Shown here in pieces: positions 1 to 5,486 of a stretch of DNA of 14,030 nt. This DNA comes from an uncultured Chloroflexota bacterium (GTDB lineage: Bacteria; Chloroflexota; Dehalococcoidia; UBA3495), in the NCBI GenBank assembly GCA_913052545.1, contig CAJXEF010000043.1, forward strand, positions 1 through 14,030. The letters are read 5' to 3'. Positions within the stretch are counted from its first letter, which is position 1. Each line of letters starts with the position of its first letter. Below the pieces are notes generated by a model. The model saw nothing but the letters and a program-made list of their open reading frames with translations, searched no databases and was not told where the DNA came from. The position numbers and the translations under genes were made by a program.

Positions 1-777
1 CATTTCTTGGGCTGTTTTCACTTGGATTACATGGGTGGCTATGGGTGTTGATAAAGCAGTTGGGGCGGTTATCAAAATCACGGTCGCTCCCCGGTCTCTA
101 GCGGCTTCGGCTAATGCATATCCCATCTTTCCGGATGAATTATTGGTTATTACACGTACTGGGTCTATCGGCTCCTGGGTTCCTCCGGCGCTTATTAAGA
201 TGGTTTTACCTGCTAAGTCACCTTGTGATCCAATTATCCCCTTAATGTGCCCTATTAATTCGGAAGGTTCGATCAATCTACCCGTGCCCATGAGTCCGGA
301 TGCCAGGCGTCCTGGTGAAGGACCACACACAGTAAAGCCTCTTTCGGACAGTGTCCTGAGGTTATTTTGAGTGGCAGGGTTGTCGAACATATTAGCATCC
401 ATAGCAGGTGCGATAATGATGGGAGCGGTAGTTGCGATTGCTGTTGTGGTAAGAGGGTCATCAGCTAAACCTAATGCTAGTTTGGCTATTGAATGTACCG
501 TGGCAGGTGCTATTACCACTAGATCTGCGTTATGAGCCAAAGCGACGTGTTCTACACTAAACTCTGAATTTACATCAAAGATATCAGTTATCACTGGCCT
601 GTGGGTAATACTTCTGAAAGTTAACGGGGTTACGAATTGGGTTGCACCGTAGCTGAGAATAGTATCAACCAAAGCCCCGCCCTGAACCAATTTGCTAGCT
701 AGATCAACTGCTTTGTAACAGGCTATACTACCAGTTACTCCGAGTACGATTCGTTTATCGGTTAGCGGTCCTTTCAT
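1..777 (-). CDS. coaBC: Bifunctional CoaBC (phosphopantothenoylcysteine decarboxylase / phosphopantothenate-cysteine ligase), 3' part cut by window edge
   Basis: Catalyses two consecutive cytosolic steps of CoA synthesis: ligation of cysteine to 4'-phosphopantothenate (CoaB) and FMN-dependent decarboxylation (CoaC). The frame is open from 777 down to base 1, giving 259 residues of an expected ~400. Residues 8-185 are the CoaC flavoprotein: VTGSIACYKA at 14-23, His77 in VEHVALA as the expected catalytic His, APAMDANMF at 123-131, and a flap at 157-168 reading RLASGLMGTGRL. CoaB begins at about 190 with KTILISAGGTQEPIDPVRVI and NNSSGKMGYALAEAA, its nucleotide-binding start. The ATG at 777 follows AAGGAG by three bases, inside the end of coaX (23-nt overlap), so the two genes are probably translationally coupled. 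Unusual: the PxMNxxMW motif has Asp127 in place of Asn and Phe131 in place of Trp, and the flap Cys is Ser160. Identity is very secure; the rest of CoaB lies outside the window. Confidence 0.96.
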   Translation of the reverse strand, partial: MKGPLTDKRIVLGVTGSIACYKAVDLASKLVQGGALVDTILSYGATQFVTPLTFRSITHRPVITDIFDVNSEFSVEHVALAHNADLVVIAPATVHSIAKLALGLADDPLTTTAIATTAPIIIAPAMDANMFDNPATQNNLRTLSERGFTVCGPSPGRLASGLMGTGRLIEPSELIGHIKGIIGSQGDLAGKTILISAGGTQEPIDPVRVITNNSSGKMGYALAEAARDRGATVILITAPTALSTPIATHVIQVKTAQEM

Positions 778-1564
778 GATCTCCTTCCGATGTACGCGTC
801 CGTTGATTTAGATGGAATATCAGGTTTAAGCCTAGTAAAGTTAGGTTCTGGTTGATCGTATCAAAGATAGGGGCTTCGGAGGCTATAACGTTTACTAATC
901 CGCCTGTTCCAATTACCTTAGCTTCTTGGCCTAGCTCTAATTTAAACCTGTTAACTAAACCGGAAACTAGATCTGCATATCCCAATACTAACCCTGATTG
1001 TAAAGCAGTGATAGTATTTCGGCCAATTGCGGTATTTGGTGCTGCTAGTTCGACTCTTCGTAACTGAGAAGTGTTAAAGAAAAGGGAGTCCGCTGCAAGG
1101 TTAATACCAGGAGCTATTGCTCCTCCAAGATATTCTCCCTGCTCGGAGATTGCGTCAAACACACTCGCGGTTCCGAGATCCACGATTATGATCGGCGGAT
1201 TATATATATTCAAGGCAGCGACTGCATCGGCTATGCGATCTGCGCCTACGTCTCTTGGGTTATCGTATAAGATTGAAAGTCCTGTGCGAACTCCTGCGGA
1301 GACTATAAGGGGTTCCACATTAAAAAAGTCCCTGCAAACGTGTTCAAACGTAATAGTTAAAGGCGGGACTACGCTACATAGGCAGGCTGAATCTATTAAT
1401 TTAGGGTCCGTTCCCTTTAGGTTTAATAGATTGGATAAAGTTGCACCATATTCGTCTGCTAACTTCCGAGTATCTGTAGCCACTCGTAGAGTCGTAACCA
1501 ATTGACTACCGTCAAAGACACCTATTGTGACTACAGTATTTCCTATATCTATGGTTAAAAGCAT
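755..1564 (-). CDS. coaX: Type III pantothenate kinase
   Basis: Phosphorylates pantothenate with ATP, the first committed step of CoA synthesis, in the cytosol. At 269 residues it is close to the usual ~255-260. Motifs of the ASKHA-fold type III family are in order: DIGNT at 6-10 (phosphate loop, Asp6), DNPRDVGADR at 101-110 with Asp109 as the expected catalytic base, DLGTASVFD at 129-137, GGAIAPGI at 147-154, IGRNTITALQSG at 180-191, and a C-terminal GTGG at 219-222 followed by LTLLGL. The frame is open upstream to 1639, but the ATG at 1564 is preferred: it begins directly with the conserved MLLTIDIGNT, has AGGAG eight bases upstream, and the upstream extension would run through a TATAAT box at 1638-1643. 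The 3' end overlaps coaBC by 23 nt, so the two probably form a CoA operon. Identity is secure. Confidence 0.96.
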   Translation of the reverse strand: MLLTIDIGNTVVTIGVFDGSQLVTTLRVATDTRKLADEYGATLSNLLNLKGTDPKLIDSACLCSVVPPLTITFEHVCRDFFNVEPLIVSAGVRTGLSILYDNPRDVGADRIADAVAALNIYNPPIIIVDLGTASVFDAISEQGEYLGGAIAPGINLAADSLFFNTSQLRRVELAAPNTAIGRNTITALQSGLVLGYADLVSGLVNRFKLELGQEAKVIGTGGLVNVIASEAPIFDTINQNLTLLGLNLIFHLNQRTRTSEGDHERTANR

Positions 1565-1637
1565 TATCAGGGCTCCTGGGCGGATTATACGGTACACGAA
1601 TCTAGGGAGCAAACGTTTAAAATGTACACTCACCGCC

Positions 1638-1643
1638 ATTATA
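1638..1643 (-). promoter_or_regulatory. Candidate -10 box for the coaX-coaBC operon
   Basis: A perfect TATAAT is read on the minus strand and is followed by GGCGG. It implies transcription starting near 1631 and a leader of about 66 nt before the coaX ATG. No good -35 is visible at 16-18 bp, so the call rests on the -10 alone. An identical 11-mer (TATAATGGCGG) precedes the gene at 11764-12201. Confidence 0.45.
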
Positions 1644-1789
1644 AGATTACTGTATTGAAAATTTTAGGTAAAGCTCTCGTAATAAAATTTTGACGTTAGA
1701 TGTGCATGCTATAAGTATCGCGTGAATATTTGATTTACGGTTGTAAAGAAGGCTATGGTTCTCCAATGTTAGCTAGGATTGCTGCCTTA

Positions 1790-1798
1790 TGCTAAAAT
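1790..1798 (+). promoter_or_regulatory. Candidate extended -10 promoter for the pentapeptide-TIR gene
   Basis: TGCTAAAAT matches an extended -10 (TGnTAnAAT-like) about 50 nt upstream of the ATG at 1850. The -35 region near 1770 is poor, which is acceptable for extended -10 promoters. GGAGA at 1836-1840 is the ribosome binding site, nine bases before the start codon. Confidence 0.35.
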
Positions 1799-1849
1799 CA
1801 AACAGCGTTCTCAAATACTTGGAAATCTAATCTATGGAGAATATCCCTA

Positions 1850-3127
1850 ATGGCTGATATGGATCAGGTGCAAGTAGTTCGACAAGGCCGAGATGCTGTA
1901 GCTAGTTGGCGTGAGGAGCATCCTGGTGTAACCATGGATCTTTATAATTCCTACATGAGCCACGTTAGGATCCCTATGGTGGATTTAAGTGGAGCTGATT
2001 TGAGAGAATCTGACTTCATGGGGGCCATGCTCCGCCGTGCTAATTTGTCTGGCTGCTATCTCAATCCGGTTCATTTCTATAGGGCTGACTTGAGAGAAAT
2101 TGATTTGACCGGGACATTGATGAACCGGGCGAATTTACGTGGCGCAGATTTAAGAGGAGCAAACTTGGAGGGTGCCGATATGGATAGCGCTATCCTGTCA
2201 GGTGCCAATCTTACTGGAGCCAACCTCAGCGGTGCTAATTTATCTCGCGTTAACTTAGATCGGGCGAATTTGACCGATGCGAATTTGACGGACACAGTTT
2301 TTCATGGCGCTGCGCTAACGAGGGCCGATTTATCCGGAGCAACATTGGAAGGAGCTGATTTTTATTCGGCTATTTTTAATGATTGTCCTACCGTAGGTAC
2401 TAAATTCTCCGGGAGTATCGTGGGTTACACAGTATTTCAGAATTGCGATCTGAGCCAGGCTGAAGGTTTGGATGAAATTCGGCACGACGCTCCAAGCACT
2501 CTCGGAACCGACGCTCTTATTCGATCGGGAGGGAAGTTACCGGAGTCATTCATGAGGGGAGTGGGGGCTTCGGATGCTCTTATAGAATTTCAGAAAACTA
2601 TCGCTAGTAACGATCCATTGTCAGGTGAGGTTTTTATTTCTTGTGCTGATTCTGATATTTCGTTCGGGGAGACATTGCAAAATGGGCTACGGCAGCGAGG
2701 GATCCGTTGTTGGGTATTCTCACAGAAATCGAGAGGTAATGCGTTAGTCGATCGTCGAAGCACATCTGAAGAGGAGGAAATAGAACGGTGGGTAAGGCAT
2801 TATGAGAAATTAATAGTCGTTGGTTCGGCAGTTGGTATGGATACGGAGGCTATCAGGACCGATATTACTCAGGCGACAGAAAGACAGAAGTCCAATGATG
2901 AGTGGTCGCTATATCTCGTAGCCCCAGATAGTACTTTGGTCCAACCGCAAGGCCGTGCGATGCGCAATCTCACTGACGAGCATATCATATACGATCTGCA
3001 GGGACATGCTGAGGGCTCGGAGGAGTATAGCGGTGAATTGAACAGGCTTGCAGAAGACCTCAAGCAACGCCTGCCTGCTAAATCTGGTGTACCTGTAGTG
3101 AGTGATGAAGCAAGTAATCAACTTTAA
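1850..3127 (+). CDS. Pentapeptide-repeat protein with C-terminal TIR-like domain
   Basis: 425 residues. Residues 1-43 are a charged, non-repeat N-terminus. Residues 45-205 are tandem A(D/N)LxG-type pentapeptides (examples: GADLR, RANLR, GANLS), which fold as a right-handed quadrilateral beta-helix. A linker at 206-252 contains STLGTDALIRSGGKLPESF, the junction segment I associate with pentapeptide-TIR proteins. Residues 259-345 resemble TIR: beta-A EVFISCADSD, then LQNGLRQRGIRCWVF, and a hydrophobic strand KLIVVGS at 320-326. No signal peptide or membrane segment, so cytosolic. TIR domains of this class either cleave NAD+ or act as scaffolds. By hand alignment the position of the catalytic Glu in W-V-x-x-E is Asp338 here and the Trp is Ala334, so enzymatic activity is doubtful. 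It stands alone between the CoA operon and the convergent Rdh-like block. A role in signalling or defence is inference; the architecture is well supported. Confidence 0.9.
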   Translation: MADMDQVQVVRQGRDAVASWREEHPGVTMDLYNSYMSHVRIPMVDLSGADLRESDFMGAMLRRANLSGCYLNPVHFYRADLREIDLTGTLMNRANLRGADLRGANLEGADMDSAILSGANLTGANLSGANLSRVNLDRANLTDANLTDTVFHGAALTRADLSGATLEGADFYSAIFNDCPTVGTKFSGSIVGYTVFQNCDLSQAEGLDEIRHDAPSTLGTDALIRSGGKLPESFMRGVGASDALIEFQKTIASNDPLSGEVFISCADSDISFGETLQNGLRQRGIRCWVFSQKSRGNALVDRRSTSEEEEIERWVRHYEKLIVVGSAVGMDTEAIRTDITQATERQKSNDEWSLYLVAPDSTLVQPQGRAMRNLTDEHIIYDLQGHAEGSEEYSGELNRLAEDLKQRLPAKSGVPVVSDEASNQL

Positions 3128-3150
3128 TACTAGATAATATAATAAATAAA

Positions 3151-3184
3151 AATAAGACCCCCAGGTCAACCTGGGGGTCTTATT
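3151..3184. terminator. Bidirectional rho-independent terminator
   Basis: The arms AATAAGACCCCCAGGT (3151-3166) and ACCTGGGGGTCTTATT (3169-3184) are perfectly complementary, with an effective TCAA loop. A T-run at 3183-3189 serves the plus-strand pentapeptide-TIR gene. The A-rich stretch at 3141-3155 gives a U-rich tail on the minus strand for the Rdh-like gene that ends at 3250. It separates two convergent units. Confidence 0.93.
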
Positions 3185-3189
3185 TTTTT

Positions 3190-3234
3190 AACTCTTCTAT
3201 AGAGTTGAGGGGGTGAATAAATGTTATCCACCCC
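3190..3234 (-). other. Two additional 3' hairpins after Rdh-like paralog 1
   Basis: Between the stop codon at 3250 and the main terminator, minus-strand RNA can form a stem from GGGGTGGATAA and TTATTCACCCC (3210-3234), continuous if one G-U wobble is allowed, with a 3-nt loop. A second stem of AACTCT and AGAGTT (3190-3206) is followed by an A-run. On the plus strand the first stem has an A-C mismatch, so the minus-strand reading is better. They may stabilise the 3' end of the message; function is inferred. Confidence 0.5.
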
Positions 3235-3249
3235 GGACTGGCTATTTGA

Positions 3250-4524
3250 CTAGATATAGTCTGGCATTTCCATGACGTCAGCGGAACTGTCATCCATGGC
3301 CATTGCTTCCAACATTTGAGTTTTGAACTCTGCAAGCAATTCATCAGTTATATTTCCGCCGGCAGCCTTGGCTTTATCTTTGAACTGATCGAAGGTATGT
3401 TCTCCCATGTCGCCATGAGGCATGGCAGAGAAGAAGTTGGCTTCGAATACTGGCAATTCACCAGGTCCAAAGTAGCCTTTACCTTCCAAGGTGAAGCCTT
3501 CTAAGTCATGAGTACCCTTACCAAGTACCTGACCGGTTGCTGCATAGTGTTCCATGACGTTTTTGAGACCGTATTTCTGGACGGGGCAAACTTTCATGCA
3601 GATACCGCAACCGAGATATCGGGCCATTACTGGTCGGCAGCGTTTGAAGTATAACTTGTTCTTTTCTACGCCTCTCCACCAGATCTTGTCTCGCATAAGA
3701 GCGCGGCCTGGGCAGCGGTTTACGCAGACTTGACATACCTGACAGAAAGCGTGGATACCGAAATCTACTGGCTTATCGTGAGTTACGTTAGCGTCAGTAG
3801 TGATAAGCATAATGCGTTGGCGATTGCCTACGTGAGGAGTCAGAAGATAACCACACGCGCCTAGCTGACCCAGCCCAGCTGCAACGAACAGTGGGATATA
3901 AGGACCAGTATTGTCGTTCGGGCTATGGACCTGTGCGCGATATCCCAGAGATCGGATATAGTTTCCTAGTTCTAAGGAAGCTGCACCCTCTGTACGATAT
4001 GTGCTGGAATGAACTATCTCTGCATCTACGCTAGGAATAGTTTGCGTGGGCTCGAAATCTTGTTCATATCCCAAGCAGATAGCTGTGGGGTATTTCACCC
4101 AGTCTTTTTTGCTCTGGTACGTGTAATGTAGGTCAAAGGAGGTGTATCCAACTTCTTGGAATCCTAGCTCTCTGGCCTTGGTTTTTATGAGCTCACTCAC
4201 ATCCGCACCACTGGGGTCGACTGTGGGCTCTTGATCACCGGTTAATCGAGCAGCCATAATCAATGGTTTGTTTAGACGGTCATGCTCTTTTCGAATCTCG
4301 CGCATTTCCGCATGCTGATCTCGGAGAGTATTCGCCCATTCACGAGAAGCTCGCTCAGTTATGTTCTGGGTTTCTAGAGGATATTCTCGCGCGTACCAGT
4401 CAACCTCCCGTTGGTTCAGAGGGATGCCCTCTGTAGTTTCCAATTCCTCAGGAATCGGGATGTTAACGGCTGGATCATTTACGCCTTTACCAGGATGTAA
4501 TACCTCGTGACCGATTTTTAACAT
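3250..4524 (-). CDS. Reductive-dehalogenase-like corrinoid/Fe-S protein, paralog 1 (soluble)
   Basis: 424 residues. The C-terminal half carries two [4Fe-4S] motifs of the RdhA/QueG superfamily: C261-x2-C264-x2-C267-x3-C271-P and C296-x9-C306-x2-C309-x3-C313-P. Upstream is the Rdh-type core: STYRTEGAASLELGNYIRSLGY at 174-195, AAGLGQLGACGYLLTPHVG at 215-233, and TTDANVTHDKPVDFG at 242-256, matching the cobalamin-binding fold of RdhA in which a base-off corrinoid reduces the substrate. Residues 30-130 are charged and helical and have no counterpart I recognise. There is no Tat RR motif, no membrane segment and no RdhB-like anchor gene nearby, so the protein should be cytosolic; it also lacks the ferredoxin-reductase fusion of respiration-independent NpRdhA. 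A GGAGGAG ribosome binding site lies four bases before the ATG at 4524. The substrate is unknown; dehalogenation is only one possibility. Paralog 2 lies upstream, beyond an HTH gene. Confidence 0.82.
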   Translation of the reverse strand: MLKIGHEVLHPGKGVNDPAVNIPIPEELETTEGIPLNQREVDWYAREYPLETQNITERASREWANTLRDQHAEMREIRKEHDRLNKPLIMAARLTGDQEPTVDPSGADVSELIKTKARELGFQEVGYTSFDLHYTYQSKKDWVKYPTAICLGYEQDFEPTQTIPSVDAEIVHSSTYRTEGAASLELGNYIRSLGYRAQVHSPNDNTGPYIPLFVAAGLGQLGACGYLLTPHVGNRQRIMLITTDANVTHDKPVDFGIHAFCQVCQVCVNRCPGRALMRDKIWWRGVEKNKLYFKRCRPVMARYLGCGICMKVCPVQKYGLKNVMEHYAATGQVLGKGTHDLEGFTLEGKGYFGPGELPVFEANFFSAMPHGDMGEHTFDQFKDKAKAAGGNITDELLAEFKTQMLEAMAMDDSSADVMEMPDYI

Positions 4525-4574
4525 TTATCTCCTCCCAATAATTCTAAGGGGATTCAGGTTGGGTCTTGTCAAGA

Positions 4575-4603
4575 ACGATATACGTTATAGGATTATTTGT
4601 CAA
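4575..4603 (-). promoter_or_regulatory. Candidate promoter of Rdh-like paralog 1
   Basis: Read on the minus strand, a perfect TTGACA (4598-4603) is followed after 17 bp by TATCGT (4575-4580), a 4/6 match to the -10 consensus. Transcription would start near 4568, leaving a leader of about 44 nt. The same layout, with 17-bp spacing and TATTGT, occurs before paralog 2. A second TTGACA at 4567-4572 lacks a well-spaced -10. Confidence 0.5.
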
Positions 4604-4625
4604 TAATGTGGGAACAACATTATTG
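4601..4625. promoter_or_regulatory. Dyad operator candidate overlapping the -35 of paralog 1
   Basis: CAATAATGT and ACATTATTG are perfect 9-bp inverted repeats with a 7-bp centre. The lower-coordinate arm shares bases with the TTGACA box. Position and symmetry suit a dimeric repressor or activator. The adjacent HTH protein (4871-5314) is the obvious candidate partner, but that is inference. Confidence 0.5.
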
Positions 4626-4870
4626 TATTCGTGAATTTGATAGTGGTTATTAGCGAGGAGGTAGGTTGAAGCGAAAACACTGTTAATTTGTGGTTTGGTG
4701 ACGAATAAAGCCCTATTTGTAACTGGTTTAGTATCATTGATAGTAGCGGCAGGGGGTTGGTTAGAATTATGTAGTCTGCTCAGTAAAGGGAATAATAAAA
4801 AAATATGCTCCAGAACTGTTGTTAAATCTTGGTACTCCAGTTATTCGAGATGAATATCAACATCGTCTGT

Positions 4871-5314
4871 CTAACGTTGTCCTAATCTGTTACGGTGGTT
4901 TCTGAAGCGTTCTAAAAGCTCATCCGATGCCAACGCGGATTCGACTTTCTCCACGCATTCAGGACAATACTCGTCCTTATAAAGTTCTTTTGTAACCCAT
5001 ATGTTGGCGCTAATAAGACCACATAAAAATACAGGTACAGTTTCTTCGATTCCCACATTGTCGACGTAATGTGCGTAACCGCTTCTTGCTCCTGTTGGCC
5101 ACCACCAGTGGGAAAACGACTTTTGCAATTCCATATAGATTACTTTGGTCGGATCCTCCCATCCCTCTTCAGGGAGTTCTATCATCCACATGGATCGGCC
5201 ATTGGGACCAGGTTCTTTGCTGGCTTTAAGGTCACCCTTTCTCGCATATTCTCGGATGCTAGTTTGAGATAAGTTGAGGCGGCGTGAGGCTTCCTGGATT
5301 GATACTTTTTCCAT
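4871..5314 (-). CDS. Small HTH DNA-binding protein with C-terminal CPEC motif, putative local regulator
   Basis: 147 residues. Residues 3-49 look like a MerR/excisionase-type helix-turn-helix: VSIQEASRRLNLSQTSIREY then a KGDLKASKEPGPNGRSMWMI wing. Residues 57-147 match no family I know. They include a Trp-rich patch (SHWWWPTG, 68-75), Cys98 in VFLCGLIS, and Y-C117-PEC120 followed by a charged helix. Cys98 with the CPEC pair could bind a metal or sense redox state, but three cysteines are not enough to claim a zinc ribbon. The ribosome binding site AAAGGA lies seven bases before the ATG at 5314. The gene lies between the two Rdh-like paralogs on the same strand, 172 nt after paralog 2 with a hairpin between, so it probably has its own promoter. 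Regulation of the paralogs is inferred from position and from the dyad at 4601-4625. Confidence 0.72.
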   Translation of the reverse strand: MEKVSIQEASRRLNLSQTSIREYARKGDLKASKEPGPNGRSMWMIELPEEGWEDPTKVIYMELQKSFSHWWWPTGARSGYAHYVDNVGIEETVPVFLCGLISANIWVTKELYKDEYCPECVEKVESALASDELLERFRNHRNRLGQR

Positions 5315-5419
5315 GAGTGTTCCTTTCTAACTCTAGGAGTTTTAAATACTGTTATTGTGCTAAAAAGAAATCAAGTGTCCGCTAAAAAATATAACATAAT
5401 TTAAGGTATAAAACTTAAA

Positions 5420-5456
5420 GGAAGAGGCCGGTACCTGTTTGGTACCGGCCTCTTCC
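5420..5456 (-). terminator. Hairpin terminator after Rdh-like paralog 2
   Basis: Perfect 16-bp arms GGAAGAGGCCGGTACC (5420-5435) and GGTACCGGCCTCTTCC (5441-5456) enclose a 5-nt loop. On the minus strand the stem is followed by CTTTAAGTTTTATA, a broken U-tract, so termination may be partial and allow some read-through into the HTH gene. The hairpin lies 31 nt after the paralog 2 stop codon. Confidence 0.8.
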
Positions 5457-5486
5457 TAGATTACCTTTTGGATAAGAACTGATCGA

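Larger units (their letters stand above)
4525..4870. other. 346-nt intergenic region between HTH gene and Rdh-like paralog 1
   Basis: AT-rich. It holds the promoter and dyad at 4575-4625 described separately. I found no convincing terminator for the HTH gene, no credible short gene on either strand, and no RNA gene. The segment 4640-4870 has no structure I can interpret. Confidence 0.6.

Noticed and set aside
1071..1505. 144-codon plus-strand open frame antisense to coaX
   Set aside because: It lies fully inside a well-supported gene, has no family features and no ribosome binding site worth noting.
1565..1639. 25-codon upstream extension of coaX in the same open frame
   Set aside because: The extension begins on a TATAAT box, is not part of the family, and the internal ATG at 1564 has AGGAG and opens with the conserved MLLTIDIGNT.
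2077..2295. Minus-strand open frame with repeated KFA/APL units
   Set aside because: It is the reverse complement of the 15-bp periodic pentapeptide-repeat DNA, so the apparent repeats are a shadow.
4601..4625. The AT-rich dyad as a terminator for the HTH gene
   Set aside because: It is about 245 nt after the HTH stop, has no GC-rich stem and no U-tract, and overlaps a TTGACA box, so an operator fits better.
5420..5456. Perfect 16-bp inverted repeat as an insertion-sequence end
   Set aside because: It lies just after a stop codon with a short loop and has no transposase or partner end nearby; a terminator explains it.
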